64,000 nucleotides of DNA from an uncultured Bacteriovoracaceae bacterium (GTDB lineage Bacteria > Bdellovibrionota > Bacteriovoracia > Bacteriovoracales > Bacteriovoracaceae), in assembly GCA_937923325.1 (NCBI GenBank), contig CAKZUQ010000029.1, positions 20,612-84,611 of the forward strand, read 5' to 3'. A program made the position numbers and the translations under genes. Under the pieces are notes generated by a model. That model saw only the letters and a list, made by a program, of their open reading frames with translations, did not search any database and was not told where the DNA came from. Shown here in pieces: positions 1 to 9,461 of this stretch (the stretch's first letter is position 1; every line of letters starts with the position of its first letter).

Positions 1-283
1 TACTAGGTAACTCTTCTGGAGATATACCTGTATCTTTTGAATAGATCTCTATTGGATACTGAGTTTTTCTTGTAGAGTCTTTTCCAATCCAACAAATTTT
101 TGAGCTATCTCCACTAACAGAAACAGACTCTATATCATTTTTATGTCCATCAACGAGAGTCAGACCACTTTCAATTTTTAGCTTTTTATAAGTATTTGCT
201 AACCCTACTTCTTCTGAAGCATGGCCAGCAAAAGATAGCAAAAAGATAATTGGCAAAAGTGTAGGTCCTTGCTTTAACTTCAT
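1..283 (-). CDS. Secreted protein of unknown function (partial, 3' end outside window)
   Basis: An open minus-strand reading frame runs from an ATG at 283 to the window's left edge, so the C-terminal part is missing. The first 23 residues form a clear Sec signal peptide: a basic start (MKLKQG), a hydrophobic core (LLPIIFLLSF) and a likely cleavage after GHAS. The visible mature part (about 70 residues) contains short alternating hydrophobic stretches (for example KLKIESGLTLVDG and DSSKICWIGKD) that could be beta strands, but I recognise no family. It lies 135 bp from the end of the ATP-grasp gene, which is transcribed in the same direction upstream, so it may have its own promoter. Function unknown. 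Confidence 0.75.
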   Translation of the reverse strand, partial: MKLKQGPTLLPIIFLLSFAGHASEEVGLANTYKKLKIESGLTLVDGHKNDIESVSVSGDSSKICWIGKDSTRKTQYPIEIYSKDTGISPEELPS

Positions 284-418
284 TTATAACCTTGATAGAG
301 TCTTTCTTAAATATGACAATATGAGTCATTAAACTATATAAGCTTGTGCAAAACAAAGAAATTTGAAAGGATTACATAGGTGTAACATCAATAGACAGTC
401 ACAGTTAATGTGAAATCG

Positions 419-1252
419 TTATGTTAAGTGTTTTTTTATAGCTTTAGCGAAGCAATTCATACCATTTTCTGAAAATCTTAGAAACAACTCAGGTTCTATT
501 AGCTCAAGCTCCATCAACAAAAGCTTATTATCACACTCCACAAGATCCACTCTCGCATAAATGGTATTAAAGTCGAGATTATCTATAAATACTTTTGCCA
601 TACGGATTTCAGATTCAGATGGTGTATATTTACTCACAACTCCACCATAATCATCTTGAACCCTAAATTCACCACATCTAGGTCTTTTAAGCACACAGTG
701 CGAAAACTCTCCATCAAAGAAAATGTAAGAGAATTCACCTTTAGTTTTAATGGACTCTATATAAGGCTGAATCAAGACATCACGCCCTAGCATGTATTCA
801 GGGAGATTTTCAAGACTCTTGATGACAAAAGTATCAACTCCACCAGCACCAATTCTTGGCTTAACAACAATCGCTGAATACTTGTTAATATAATTTTTAA
901 CTTCACAAGTCGTTAATGAATGAGAGATTATTGTCTCAACAATATTCAGCCTCTTCTTGGCCAATTCAACTAGATAAGACTTATCAATATTCCAATCTAA
1001 AATACTTTTTGGATGAATAATAACTGAGCCTGACTCCGTTGCATCATTAACTTTTTTTATGAAAAGCTCAGAGTGTTCTGTATAATCCCAAACTGTTCTA
1101 ATTAAAATGTTTTTATATTCTGACCAATCAACTTCATTCCAAACCTTAACTATTGGCCTTATACCAAAATCGCTAAAAAAAGAAATCCGCTGTCTTTCTT
1201 CTTCGATGAGATCTGAGTTCGTAGAATCTGTGAGGTATAATAGTTCAATCAT
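419..1252 (-). CDS. ATP-grasp ligase, RimK/GshB/DcsG-like
   Basis: I place the start at ATG 1252 (MIELLYLTD), because it overlaps the upstream gene's TGA as ATGA; a longer frame would run far into that gene. The 277-residue product has the ATP-grasp layout: a small N-terminal domain, a nucleotide-binding lysine region (VVKPRIGAGGVDTF), the central GEFSYIFFDGEFSH segment and the metal-binding C-terminal ARVDLVE and LMELELIEPELF motifs. The pattern resembles RimK, glutathione synthetase and the cycloserine cyclo-ligase DcsG. Family members join a carboxylate to an amine using ATP; the substrate cannot be read from the sequence. It is the last gene of the Gld-type ABC cluster, so a role linked to that envelope system is possible but unproven. 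Confidence 0.8.
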   Translation of the reverse strand: MIELLYLTDSTNSDLIEEERQRISFFSDFGIRPIVKVWNEVDWSEYKNILIRTVWDYTEHSELFIKKVNDATESGSVIIHPKSILDWNIDKSYLVELAKKRLNIVETIISHSLTTCEVKNYINKYSAIVVKPRIGAGGVDTFVIKSLENLPEYMLGRDVLIQPYIESIKTKGEFSYIFFDGEFSHCVLKRPRCGEFRVQDDYGGVVSKYTPSESEIRMAKVFIDNLDFNTIYARVDLVECDNKLLLMELELIEPELFLRFSENGMNCFAKAIKKHLT

Positions 1253-1893
1253 AATGACATATTTAAAATAAACAAGAAAACAACTAATGAACTCAAGGCC
1301 AACATTATAAATATAGGGAACGCCATAATACAAAGACTAAGTGGCACAGAAGCATTTAGCTGCTTTCTCAACCCAGCATACATCAAGATTAATGATGCAA
1401 ATTTTTGGGCAATACCACCAAAAATAGGAACAACACTAAGAATACTTGAACTTAAGGCAACTGACATAATATCTTTTGCCTTATTGCCTAGATCTTCTTC
1501 AATTCCTAAAGCTTTACCAAATATTTTAATAACAAACTCCCAAAACTGAATAAGAAATAACATCATTAAGGGATAAAAAATAACATCGATTATAGTTTGA
1601 AACAAAATAAAATAAAAACCTATAAAACCATCTTCACCTGAAACTAACTTTAAGATACTCCCTTCATCATCAGTTAAATTAAAAAATGAAAAAAAGACTA
1701 AATTGATTAGACCAATCCTAAATATTCCGCTTATAACGACAAAAATCCAAGAAGCTCCTAAAGATTCATAAATGCCTAAAATATGTGGTTTAAATCCATT
1801 TTCATCAGCACTATTACTAAGATAGAGTTCATGTGTTTTAAAAGGATGAACCAAGCAGTATGTATAATTTCGAAAGAGTTTAAATATGTCCAT
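1249..1893 (-). CDS. Yip1-like multi-span membrane protein
   Basis: The 214-residue protein has a soluble N-terminus (MDIFKLFRNYTYCLVHPFKTHELYL) followed by about five hydrophobic segments, including WIFVVISGIFRIGLINLVFF, FIGFYFILFQTIIDVIFYPL and a C-terminal IMAFPIFIMLALSSLVVFLF. This arrangement resembles bacterial Yip1-domain proteins, a family without a settled biochemical role. It starts 20 bp after the DUF4340 gene and its stop overlaps the ATP-grasp start by 4 bp, so it is very probably cotranscribed with the ABC cluster. The family call is tentative; that it is an integral membrane protein is clear. Confidence 0.65.
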   Translation of the reverse strand: MDIFKLFRNYTYCLVHPFKTHELYLSNSADENGFKPHILGIYESLGASWIFVVISGIFRIGLINLVFFSFFNLTDDEGSILKLVSGEDGFIGFYFILFQTIIDVIFYPLMMLFLIQFWEFVIKIFGKALGIEEDLGNKAKDIMSVALSSSILSVVPIFGGIAQKFASLILMYAGLRKQLNASVPLSLCIMAFPIFIMLALSSLVVFLFILNMSL

Positions 1894-1913
1894 AATAGTA
1901 TTAGAAGCCCTTT

Positions 1914-3275
1914 TTAGTTTAAAGTAAAGAAATCATCAATACTCTTTATATTAATCATTGAGTTATTATGAGGGTAGAAAAACTCTAATCCTTCACTTAA
2001 ATCACTAACAATCACCATATTAGTATTGAAGACAATTTTTAATTTTTTATTAAAAATATTTACATATAATGCGTGTTTTGATGCTCTTTTGTTGGGTGAT
2101 TCTACAACATACTTTGCTTGTTTAAATGTCTGTAAATTCAATATAATATTAAAAAGTAAATTAAAGTTTGAGACTTTTATTTTTTTTCCAGAAGCAGACT
2201 TAATATCAAAAGAATCAATATCATCAATATAAAAAGAGTGAAATTCTCTGGGATCAAATCCTATTTGAAATTCAACTCTTTTCAGCTTCTTAAAGTCAAC
2301 GCCCAGATTTAATCTTTTATCCCAAAAGTTTTGAACGTTGGCAAAGAAGAAGTCCTTGGCCTTTTCATTAATTTTATAAATGATTTTAGAGTTATCAACT
2401 TTTGCGTAATAACCTTGTTCTCCATTAAGAAGTCCATACAGTATAATCTTATGATTTTTTGAAGACTTAAGCTTAATATCAACAGAGCTTAATTGATCTG
2501 AAAGAATCAGGTCTTCTTCATCTATAATTTTATCAACGCTAACCATATTCCATAAAGAATCAAAGACTTGAGAGAACACTAGTTGTTTTATTCCTGAATA
2601 CCTCTTCGGTGTTGTTATATTATTTTCAAAATCTACTTCAAACCATCGATTTGCCTTGTTATCAATTTTGAGCTTACTTAGTTTCTGAGAATTTAATCCA
2701 TATATTAACTTAGGACTAATTAGTTCCATCGGATTTGCTGTAACGATATCTTTTAAATAGATATACTTTTGGTAATTAGCTTCTAATTCATTTTTATAAA
2801 GGCCATCATATACGTTTATATCTCTACAAAGAAATAATTCTTTTTTTCCAAGCTCAAACTTTTGAATATAAAACATACCTGTAACATTTGAGATATCTCC
2901 TAACCTAAATGTAACTTCTTTATTAAAGGTTTTTACAGTAAAGGAATGATCTTGATGAATAAAAAACTCTTTTTCCTTTTCATCTGTCACATCAATTTTT
3001 TTTACCTTTGTTATACCATTAAGTGTTTTTAAAATAAACTGAACTTTAGACTTATTTGCCATATAACCCAGCTCACCTATAACCCATTCATTTTGATTTT
3101 TAATTAGTTTTGAGTTTTTTAATGTTAAAGACACTACGGAGTTGACATCAAATAGGACTATTTTTTCTTCTTTTACATTATCGGTATAGAATTTTTTTTG
3201 ACCTCTTTCTTCCCAAAAATATGCGAAACCAATTAGTAGGACAAGACAAAGACCTAATGAAGTATTTTTAATCAC
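1914..3275 (-). CDS. DUF4340 protein of a Gld-type ABC cluster
   Basis: The protein is 453 residues with one N-terminal membrane anchor (TSLGLCLVLLIGFAYFWEE) and a large extracytoplasmic region. It begins in the way typical of DUF4340 proteins (VNSVVSLTLKNSKLIKNQNEWVIGELGYMANKSKV), and repeats of that kind recur along its length (for example SSVDIKLKSSKNHKIILYGL). DUF4340 genes commonly stand beside gldG-like ABC genes, exactly as here: its ATG overlaps the upstream GldG-like stop as ATGA (3272-3275). It is probably the periplasmic partner of the ABC complex. The cargo is unknown. Confidence 0.85.
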   Translation of the reverse strand: MIKNTSLGLCLVLLIGFAYFWEERGQKKFYTDNVKEEKIVLFDVNSVVSLTLKNSKLIKNQNEWVIGELGYMANKSKVQFILKTLNGITKVKKIDVTDEKEKEFFIHQDHSFTVKTFNKEVTFRLGDISNVTGMFYIQKFELGKKELFLCRDINVYDGLYKNELEANYQKYIYLKDIVTANPMELISPKLIYGLNSQKLSKLKIDNKANRWFEVDFENNITTPKRYSGIKQLVFSQVFDSLWNMVSVDKIIDEEDLILSDQLSSVDIKLKSSKNHKIILYGLLNGEQGYYAKVDNSKIIYKINEKAKDFFFANVQNFWDKRLNLGVDFKKLKRVEFQIGFDPREFHSFYIDDIDSFDIKSASGKKIKVSNFNLLFNIILNLQTFKQAKYVVESPNKRASKHALYVNIFNKKLKIVFNTNMVIVSDLSEGLEFFYPHNNSMINIKSIDDFFTLN

Positions 3276-4798
3276 TTATTTAACCTTCTTCTATACATAT
3301 AGATACTAATTCCAAAGAAAAATGTTGGAGAACATATTATCAAGAAAAATAAAATAAGTACTTCTTGAGACATAGAAATAAAAATTCTCTCACTTGATAA
3401 ACCAGGACGATTAATACTAATGATTCCTTCATCATCTACTAACCAAGCAAGCATATTTAAAACAATATTATAATTATTACTTTGAGTCTCATAACCATTT
3501 ATAAAAAAAGAGCTACTTCCTAGAGCAATCACTTTAGAATTAAACTCTTTATGATAACTTGATGCTGCAACAGTAACAGGTCCTTTTATATCTAATTTAT
3601 CATACGCAGCTTTACCATTTAAAACATCTTTAATATTAGTTTCAGCCCAACTTGCAGGAAAGTTAGAAGTTTGCATCAATGAAGAATACTCAATATTCTC
3701 AGACTTTGACTTCTCGATAGCACCAGTTAGTGGCATTAATGTTCGTCCAGAAAAGTTCTTTGTTATGTTATGGGAAGTATTATAGTGAGTAATAATGGGG
3801 ATAGTAGCATTAGAACCCTGAACAGTAGCGAGACGATCGACAACAATTGAATTTCTGTAAGATATTCCAAATTTTGAAACTAAATCGTACAAATTTTTTA
3901 ATTTGGAATTAGTCATCTCTGGAGCAAAAGTAATAAATAGATTTCCACCTGACTCAAGATACTTCTCTAAAGTTCTAACTTCTAAATCTAAAAAACCCTT
4001 TTTGGGACCAAGAATAATAATGACGTCTGCATCCGTGGGTACGGCCGTCACCTTTAAAAGGTCTAGTGGCCTAAGAGAATAATTAGAATCTTTTATTTTT
4101 TGAAATAAGAACTTAGATCCTTTTTGCCCAGAGTCACTTGGGTCAACTTCACTATGTCCAATTGTATAGTACACATTGATATTCTTATTTCTTAGGATTT
4201 TAATGATTTGATTTGTGACATTAAGTTCACTTAACTGATCAACACTTACCTTATTTGAGTCGTATTCAATAATAACGGTACCAGACTTCTTAATTTTATG
4301 TAATTCTACTAAAGCTGGTTGTGTATCAATATCAATTGCTGTCAGGCTAATATTTTTATTTTCAATTTCATATTTTTTTAAAAAACTTAAAAAATGATCC
4401 CAATCTCCTCTTCGAGCAAAAAGGGTAAACTTCATTTTTTTGTCAACTTCACTTAGAACCCTTTGGGACTGATCAGATAAAGAATAAAGTTTATCTTGGG
4501 TAAGATCAAAATATTTATTATTTTTAAAACCTAAATAATTTATCATTCCAAGAATACACAATACTAAGCCTACTGTGATAATATTTGTCAGTAGATTTCT
4601 AAAGTATCTTGTTTGAATATAAGATAAAATCACAACTCGATTTATAAATCCTAAACATAAAAAGATCACTAAAGAGGTCAATAATGTAGAGACTTTTAGC
4701 TTAACAAACTCAGGAGTAATTATAAATAGAACAATGGATGTTACTAGTAAAGCAAGAGCTAAAAACCACCAAATGAAATGAATTGATTTATTTTTCAT
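3272..4798 (-). CDS. GldG-like ABC transporter auxiliary protein
   Basis: This 508-residue protein has two N-terminal membrane segments (IWWFLALALLVTSIVLFI and a second near residues 70-90), then the motif KYFDLTQDKLYSLSDQSQ and a long periplasmic domain, ending in a C-terminal membrane helix (EVLILFFLIICSPTFFFGI). FDLTxxKxYSLS followed by a domain with YTIGHSEVDPSD and DVIIILGPKK is the signature of GldG/IFT52-like proteins. In Bacteroidetes GldG works with GldF and GldA in gliding; in other phyla such clusters are general envelope ABC systems. Its start directly follows the permease stop (TAA then ATG), so translation is probably coupled. Confidence 0.88.
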   Translation of the reverse strand: MKNKSIHFIWWFLALALLVTSIVLFIITPEFVKLKVSTLLTSLVIFLCLGFINRVVILSYIQTRYFRNLLTNIITVGLVLCILGMINYLGFKNNKYFDLTQDKLYSLSDQSQRVLSEVDKKMKFTLFARRGDWDHFLSFLKKYEIENKNISLTAIDIDTQPALVELHKIKKSGTVIIEYDSNKVSVDQLSELNVTNQIIKILRNKNINVYYTIGHSEVDPSDSGQKGSKFLFQKIKDSNYSLRPLDLLKVTAVPTDADVIIILGPKKGFLDLEVRTLEKYLESGGNLFITFAPEMTNSKLKNLYDLVSKFGISYRNSIVVDRLATVQGSNATIPIITHYNTSHNITKNFSGRTLMPLTGAIEKSKSENIEYSSLMQTSNFPASWAETNIKDVLNGKAAYDKLDIKGPVTVAASSYHKEFNSKVIALGSSSFFINGYETQSNNYNIVLNMLAWLVDDEGIISINRPGLSSERIFISMSQEVLILFFLIICSPTFFFGISIYMYRRRLNK

Positions 4799-5566
4799 TT
4801 ACCAATTCCTCGATTCTACAACTTTTTTTGTTAAAAAGATCCACACAAATATAAAAGAGATATAATAAATAAGATCAGAAGTGCTTGCAATACCTTTAAC
4901 AAACATTTCAAAATGTCTCACGATTGTAATATACTTAAAAAATTCTGCATAAATATAATTAGTACTGATCTGAGATGCCCACGAAATAACCCAAAATCCC
5001 ATTATGCCAACATAACTTATAACTGCTGCAACAATTTGATTTGATGTTAAACTTGATGCAAATAAGCCCAAAGATAAATATGAGAGCATATTCAAAACTA
5101 ACCCTAGGTAGCCTGATATTATAAATGAGAAATCTGCTGCCTCAATAGACCAAAGAACTACAGGATAAATAAGAGTAATTGATAACAAGAAGACTCCCAT
5201 TAGAGAACTAGCAATAAACTTTCCCATCACTAGTTGAAAGTCCTTTATTGGGGCTGCAAAATAAAGATCAATTGTTGACTCTTTTTTCTCTTCAGAAAAC
5301 ATCCTCATGGTAATGATAGGACAAAAGAACAATAAGAATAAATTAATATTACTAAATAGTTGAATTATAACTGTGTTGATAAAATCGAGTTTGGTTTTAT
5401 ATTGACCTGGTATATTCTGAGTATTTTCTACAAATGATATTAAAAGGTTATAAAAAACGTAACCTGTTATAGCTGCGAATAGCCCTGCAATTATATAGGC
5501 CATGGGAGATTTAAAAAATGTTTTAAGTTCTTTTTTAACAATTAGAAGCGTCATAGAAGTACTCAT
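4799..5566 (-). CDS. ABC-2 type permease, GldF-like
   Basis: The 255-residue protein has six hydrophobic segments in the ABC-2 arrangement. It begins with a cytoplasmic amphipathic stretch (IVKKELKTFFKSPMAYIIAGLF) and has the typical RMFSEEKKESTIDLYFAAP loop between membrane segments 2 and 3, which contacts the ATPase. It lies between the ATPase gene (ATGA overlap at 5563-5566) and the GldG-like gene (abutting), so the three form one transporter. Direction and cargo are not evident; ABC-2 permeases usually export. Confidence 0.9.
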   Translation of the reverse strand: MSTSMTLLIVKKELKTFFKSPMAYIIAGLFAAITGYVFYNLLISFVENTQNIPGQYKTKLDFINTVIIQLFSNINLFLLFFCPIITMRMFSEEKKESTIDLYFAAPIKDFQLVMGKFIASSLMGVFLLSITLIYPVVLWSIEAADFSFIISGYLGLVLNMLSYLSLGLFASSLTSNQIVAAVISYVGIMGFWVISWASQISTNYIYAEFFKYITIVRHFEMFVKGIASTSDLIYYISFIFVWIFLTKKVVESRNW

Positions 5567-6501
5567 TTATGATCCCCTGTTACCTTTAAAAATATTTTCT
5601 CTAAATCCATCTTCTCTTCAACAAACTCTAAAATCGACAAGTCATGTTCAAAAATACATTTTGATATTTCTGCTCGATGATCTGAGATTGAATTTGTAAA
5701 GATTTTCAACTCAGAAGCTCTTTCAGAAGCACTCATATCAATATGCTCTACAAAAGATAGCTGTTGCAGGCTTTGGATTAAAGAAATAGGACTCCCCTCC
5801 ACTTTAGCATGAATGATATTTTTGCCTTTTACAGTGCTCGTTATTTCTTCTAAACTCCCTGACGCTTGAAGTCTTCCATTAGCAATAATGGTTATATCAT
5901 CACAAATCAAACTTATTTCATGCAAAAGATGGCTAGAAAGAAGAACAGTATGATCCTTACCAATCTCTTTAATAAACTCTCTCATCTCTATGACAGCACT
6001 TGGATCTAAGCCAACTGTAGGCTCGTCTAAGATTACGATATCAGGATTAAAAACAATGGCTTGGGCCACTCCCACCCTCTGCTTATATCCTTTAGACAAG
6101 TTTCCAACTAGTCTCTTTTGAACATCTGTAATATTTAACTTTTCTAGAGCATAGTCCACTGACTCTTTAACTTTATTCCATGGAAGCTGATGAAGTTTTG
6201 AGACAAATTCAAGATACTCCCTTACCTCCATATCTTTGTATAAAGGTGGGTTCTCAAGAAGAACACCTAAGTTTTTTTTAGTTTCATAGAGATTTTCTTG
6301 AATATTATTACCATTTATATATACCTGACCAGACGTAGGTGGAATAACACCACAGATCATCTTCATGGAAGTCGTCTTACCAGCTCCATTGGGTCCCAAG
6401 AATCCATGAATTGACCCTTTAGTTACTTTGAATGACAGACTATCAACAACTTTAGAATGGCCATATTCTTTAGTCAGAGAGTCAACTATTATTGATTCCA
6501 T
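5563..6501 (-). CDS. ABC transporter ATPase, GldA-like
   Basis: A 312-residue nucleotide-binding protein with Walker A GPNGAGKTT (residues 36-44), signature LSKGYKQR (135-142), Walker B VILDEP (156-161) and H-loop histidine in SSHLLHE (191). A C-terminal extension of about 90 residues is typical of ABC-2 exporters. The Q-loop position appears to be E (LLENPP) instead of Q, a common variant in this subfamily. It is the first gene of a minus-strand operon reaching to 419: ATPase, permease, GldG, DUF4340, Yip1-like, ATP-grasp. The 108 bp between it and the divergent DHH gene must hold promoters for both directions. Confidence 0.93.
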   Translation of the reverse strand: MESIIVDSLTKEYGHSKVVDSLSFKVTKGSIHGFLGPNGAGKTTSMKMICGVIPPTSGQVYINGNNIQENLYETKKNLGVLLENPPLYKDMEVREYLEFVSKLHQLPWNKVKESVDYALEKLNITDVQKRLVGNLSKGYKQRVGVAQAIVFNPDIVILDEPTVGLDPSAVIEMREFIKEIGKDHTVLLSSHLLHEISLICDDITIIANGRLQASGSLEEITSTVKGKNIIHAKVEGSPISLIQSLQQLSFVEHIDMSASERASELKIFTNSISDHRAEISKCIFEHDLSILEFVEEKMDLEKIFLKVTGDHK

Positions 6502-6609
6502 AAATACCTTTAAAAGATTTTATAAAGAATTTCTCGATAAGTGAAATACATAGAGCTATTTTTTATTAATATAATTCAGTATTTAGAACTCACTACCGAT
6601 TAGGTAATT

Positions 6610-7623
6610 ATGCTTATTAAAGAAAACTTTTTAAATGCCATTTCAAAGGCTAAGAACATATTAATTACAACTCATATTTACCCTGATGCTGATGGTATTG
6701 GTAGCGAAATAAGTTTATGTATGGCCTTAAAGAAAAAAGGCAAAAATGTCATTTGTTGTAATGAAGAAGAACTTCTAGAAAGATATAAATATCTAGATCC
6801 TTATAATGATGTTTGTGGATTTGAAAACTTAAATGGTAATTTTGTGCAAGAACCTGATCTTATTATTGTTGTCGATACAAATACAATATTTAGAACAGGA
6901 AATAAAATTCAAAAATATGCTGAAGACCTAGATTGTAAGCTTCTGTATATCGATCATCATCCATGTCCCGAGAGTACAAAAAAACATCATTGTATTGATA
7001 CAACGGCCGCAGCAACAGGACAACTCGTTGGTGAACTGATTGAGGTTCTTGGTGTTGAGTTTGATCAGCAGATCGCTCTACCTCTTTACACTGCTATCTT
7101 AATTGATACATCTAGTTTTAGATATCCTACTGTAACTGAAAGTACTCATAGAATGATTGCAAAACTAATGGATACAGGAATTAAGCCAACTATTGCTTAC
7201 AATGGTATTTATGGAACTAAAAATATTAAGCACCTTCATTTGCTAGGTAAAGTCTTGGGTTCTGCTAATTGTAATGAAAGTGAAGATATAGCATGGATTG
7301 TTCTAGACCAGGAACTTCTAGATGAATATAAGACTGACATAGAGGACACCCATGCTTTTATTAATCACCTCTTAATTTTAGATGATATAAAAGTTGCATG
7401 TATGTTTAGAGAGGAAGGTAGTAAATTGAAAGTGAGCTTACGCTCAAGTGGAGAATATGACGTTGGCTTAATAGCAATTGGTCTCGGAGGTGGTGGTCAT
7501 TCACACTCAGCGGCAACTCTTTTTGAAGTAAACCCACAAAAGAGCTTAAATCAAAATATAAATGCTACTATTTCAAAGATTGAATATTTACTGGCGAGTC
7601 AAACGGCTTTAAAAAATAAGTGA
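6610..7623 (+). CDS. DHH-family phosphoesterase (NrnA-like oligoribonuclease / pAp phosphatase)
   Basis: The 337-residue protein has an N-terminal DHH domain with the metal motifs DADGIGSE (about residue 26), VVDTN and YIDHHPCP, and a C-terminal DHHA1 domain with GLGGGGHSHSAA. Length and motif order match NrnA, which degrades 2-5 nt RNA oligomers to mononucleotides and dephosphorylates 3'-phosphoadenosine 5'-phosphate. Without phylogeny I cannot separate NrnA from related c-di-AMP/pGpG phosphodiesterases; no membrane or GGDEF part is present, which favours NrnA. Its last 25 bp overlap the convergent kinase gene. Confidence 0.85.
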   Translation: MLIKENFLNAISKAKNILITTHIYPDADGIGSEISLCMALKKKGKNVICCNEEELLERYKYLDPYNDVCGFENLNGNFVQEPDLIIVVDTNTIFRTGNKIQKYAEDLDCKLLYIDHHPCPESTKKHHCIDTTAAATGQLVGELIEVLGVEFDQQIALPLYTAILIDTSSFRYPTVTESTHRMIAKLMDTGIKPTIAYNGIYGTKNIKHLHLLGKVLGSANCNESEDIAWIVLDQELLDEYKTDIEDTHAFINHLLILDDIKVACMFREEGSKLKVSLRSSGEYDVGLIAIGLGGGGHSHSAATLFEVNPQKSLNQNINATISKIEYLLASQTALKNK

Positions 7624-9461
7624 TACTCTGCTCCGTTATTATTTTTTAATTCAATCCTTCCATTATAGATTTCTACATAGGACTTTATAATCTTCATCCC
7701 AAAGCCAGTTCCCTCTTCACCATCTGTTCCCATAGTAGATTCAATTTTTCCATCATTTTCAAAATTTGAGATTAAATTTGAGGAAAAACCAGCTCCTTCA
7801 TCCGTAATCAGTAGGTGAAAACTATCACCTTCTTGCATTACTTTTATGCCTATAACTCCACCTTTAGGGGAAAACTTGATCGAGTTTGAAAAAATATTAG
7901 AAAGGACATTATTAATCAGTGAAACCTGTTCCGCGGTTATAAAAACTTCATCATGAACATAAGCCTGGTTAATAGTTATATTTTTATCGTTCAATTTATC
8001 TTCAAAAACTAGGAGTGATTTCTTTATACAACCTATCAATTCAATTTTTGATAGCTGAATTGTCTCTTTATCCAACTCAAGTTTTTGTTCTTTTTTTACA
8101 TTGTCTAAGATTGCTCTCATATTTTCAGCAACAGTGAGAATGCGATTTAGCTTAGTCACATTTTGATCTTGCCTCAGTCCTCGAGCGAGTCTTTTTAAAG
8201 ATAATTGAATCACTTGGAGTGAATTTGAAACATCATGAGATAATACACGTAATAATTTCTGGTATTTTTCTTTGCTGCTTGCTCTAACTAGTGCTTCATC
8301 TTTTTCACGGCCAATTGTGATCACTTTATACCCTAAACCAAGAGATAAAGTTAGCATCTGAAGGACATTTCCAACAATAATACTATTTCTAGTAAACCAG
8401 TTTTTATCCAATAGCCCATAAAGAGATAGATAATATATAATTATTCCAAAAAAGATACATAGCCATGAAATGGTATAAATAATTGCTAGAGACTCTTTTT
8501 TTAAAGCCCGAATAAAACCATAAGAAGTCATCGTCAGCATACTAAAAAGGATCAGGAAATCAATATACGGGCCAAAGAACCAAATAACTTGAGAGTAAAA
8601 TGGTAAAAAACTGACAATTGGAAGAACACCTGTAAAGTAAAGTTGGTACTTAAACACTCGATCAAAAGTTGGAAATTCTGATTGTGAAGGTAATATTTTT
8701 TTTGTAAATAAAATAGCAAAAATGAGAGAAATAGATGAGAAAAAAATCAAATAACTAGAAATCGTTCTGTTATTCAAAAAAGGTATAAAATCTAATATCC
8801 CCTGCATAACTAAGACTGTTACAAATAATGAGAACACAAATGCTGAGTAAAAATAATAATTTGTATCTTTTAAAAAAGCAGCAAGTAAAAGATTATAAAA
8901 CAAGAGTGCTAAAATGGCTCCAGCATAGAACCTGAAGACATTAAATTTATTTACTTCCATCAGTTTAAAGTTTTGTTTTGAAGTCACTAGAACTCGAGTA
9001 TTAAAAAGGTGCCCACTTTTTTTTCTCATATAAAATGTTTTAGTTTCATTAGCATCCAAAGATAAATTAAACGCCGTGAAGATTGAATCTACCACTCTAC
9101 TTGATGATATTTTAGAGCTTCCTGAAACCTGCGTGGAAACTCCATCAAAAAACTCTACTTCTCCAGTTAGGATATGATCTAAAAAAAGTATTATAGATAT
9201 TTTTTTGTTTGAACTATTGAAGATGTGAAACCTCATAAAAAGAGCATCAGCAGTGTAACCTTGTCGAATTTTTCCATCAAAGTTCATGTCAAAAATATTT
9301 GGTAGTCTCCAGTCTTTAGAATCAAACTCAGTAGCTGAGATTTTGGCGACTTCTATTTTATTTGTAATATCGATTTCATTTTCTGAGTCGGTGAGAGTTA
9401 TTAAATTTTGAGCAATCGAGAGCTGAGGAATTAAAAGGAGTAAACACCCAAGTGTTCTCAA
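7599..9461 (-). CDS. 7TMR-DISM sensor histidine kinase
   Basis: From the chosen start the product is 620 residues: a signal peptide (TLGCLLLLIPQLSIAQ), a periplasmic 7TMR-DISMED2-type sensory domain (roughly 20-170), a seven-span membrane region (about 174-384), a HisKA dimerisation box with the phospho-accepting histidine in LSHDVSNSLQ (about residue 409), and a HATPase domain with N-box NNVLSNIFSNSIKFS, DEGAGF and GTGFGMKI. The start is TTG 9461, whose TTGA overlaps the DMT gene's TGA stop; a longer TTG start at 9554 lacks a ribosome binding site and overlaps by 97 bp. DISMED2 domains are thought to bind carbohydrate-like ligands. No response regulator gene is adjacent. Confidence 0.88.
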   Translation of the reverse strand: MRTLGCLLLLIPQLSIAQNLITLTDSENEIDITNKIEVAKISATEFDSKDWRLPNIFDMNFDGKIRQGYTADALFMRFHIFNSSNKKISIILFLDHILTGEVEFFDGVSTQVSGSSKISSSRVVDSIFTAFNLSLDANETKTFYMRKKSGHLFNTRVLVTSKQNFKLMEVNKFNVFRFYAGAILALLFYNLLLAAFLKDTNYYFYSAFVFSLFVTVLVMQGILDFIPFLNNRTISSYLIFFSSISLIFAILFTKKILPSQSEFPTFDRVFKYQLYFTGVLPIVSFLPFYSQVIWFFGPYIDFLILFSMLTMTSYGFIRALKKESLAIIYTISWLCIFFGIIIYYLSLYGLLDKNWFTRNSIIVGNVLQMLTLSLGLGYKVITIGREKDEALVRASSKEKYQKLLRVLSHDVSNSLQVIQLSLKRLARGLRQDQNVTKLNRILTVAENMRAILDNVKKEQKLELDKETIQLSKIELIGCIKKSLLVFEDKLNDKNITINQAYVHDEVFITAEQVSLINNVLSNIFSNSIKFSPKGGVIGIKVMQEGDSFHLLITDEGAGFSSNLISNFENDGKIESTMGTDGEEGTGFGMKIIKSYVEIYNGRIELKNNNGAEYHLFFKAV

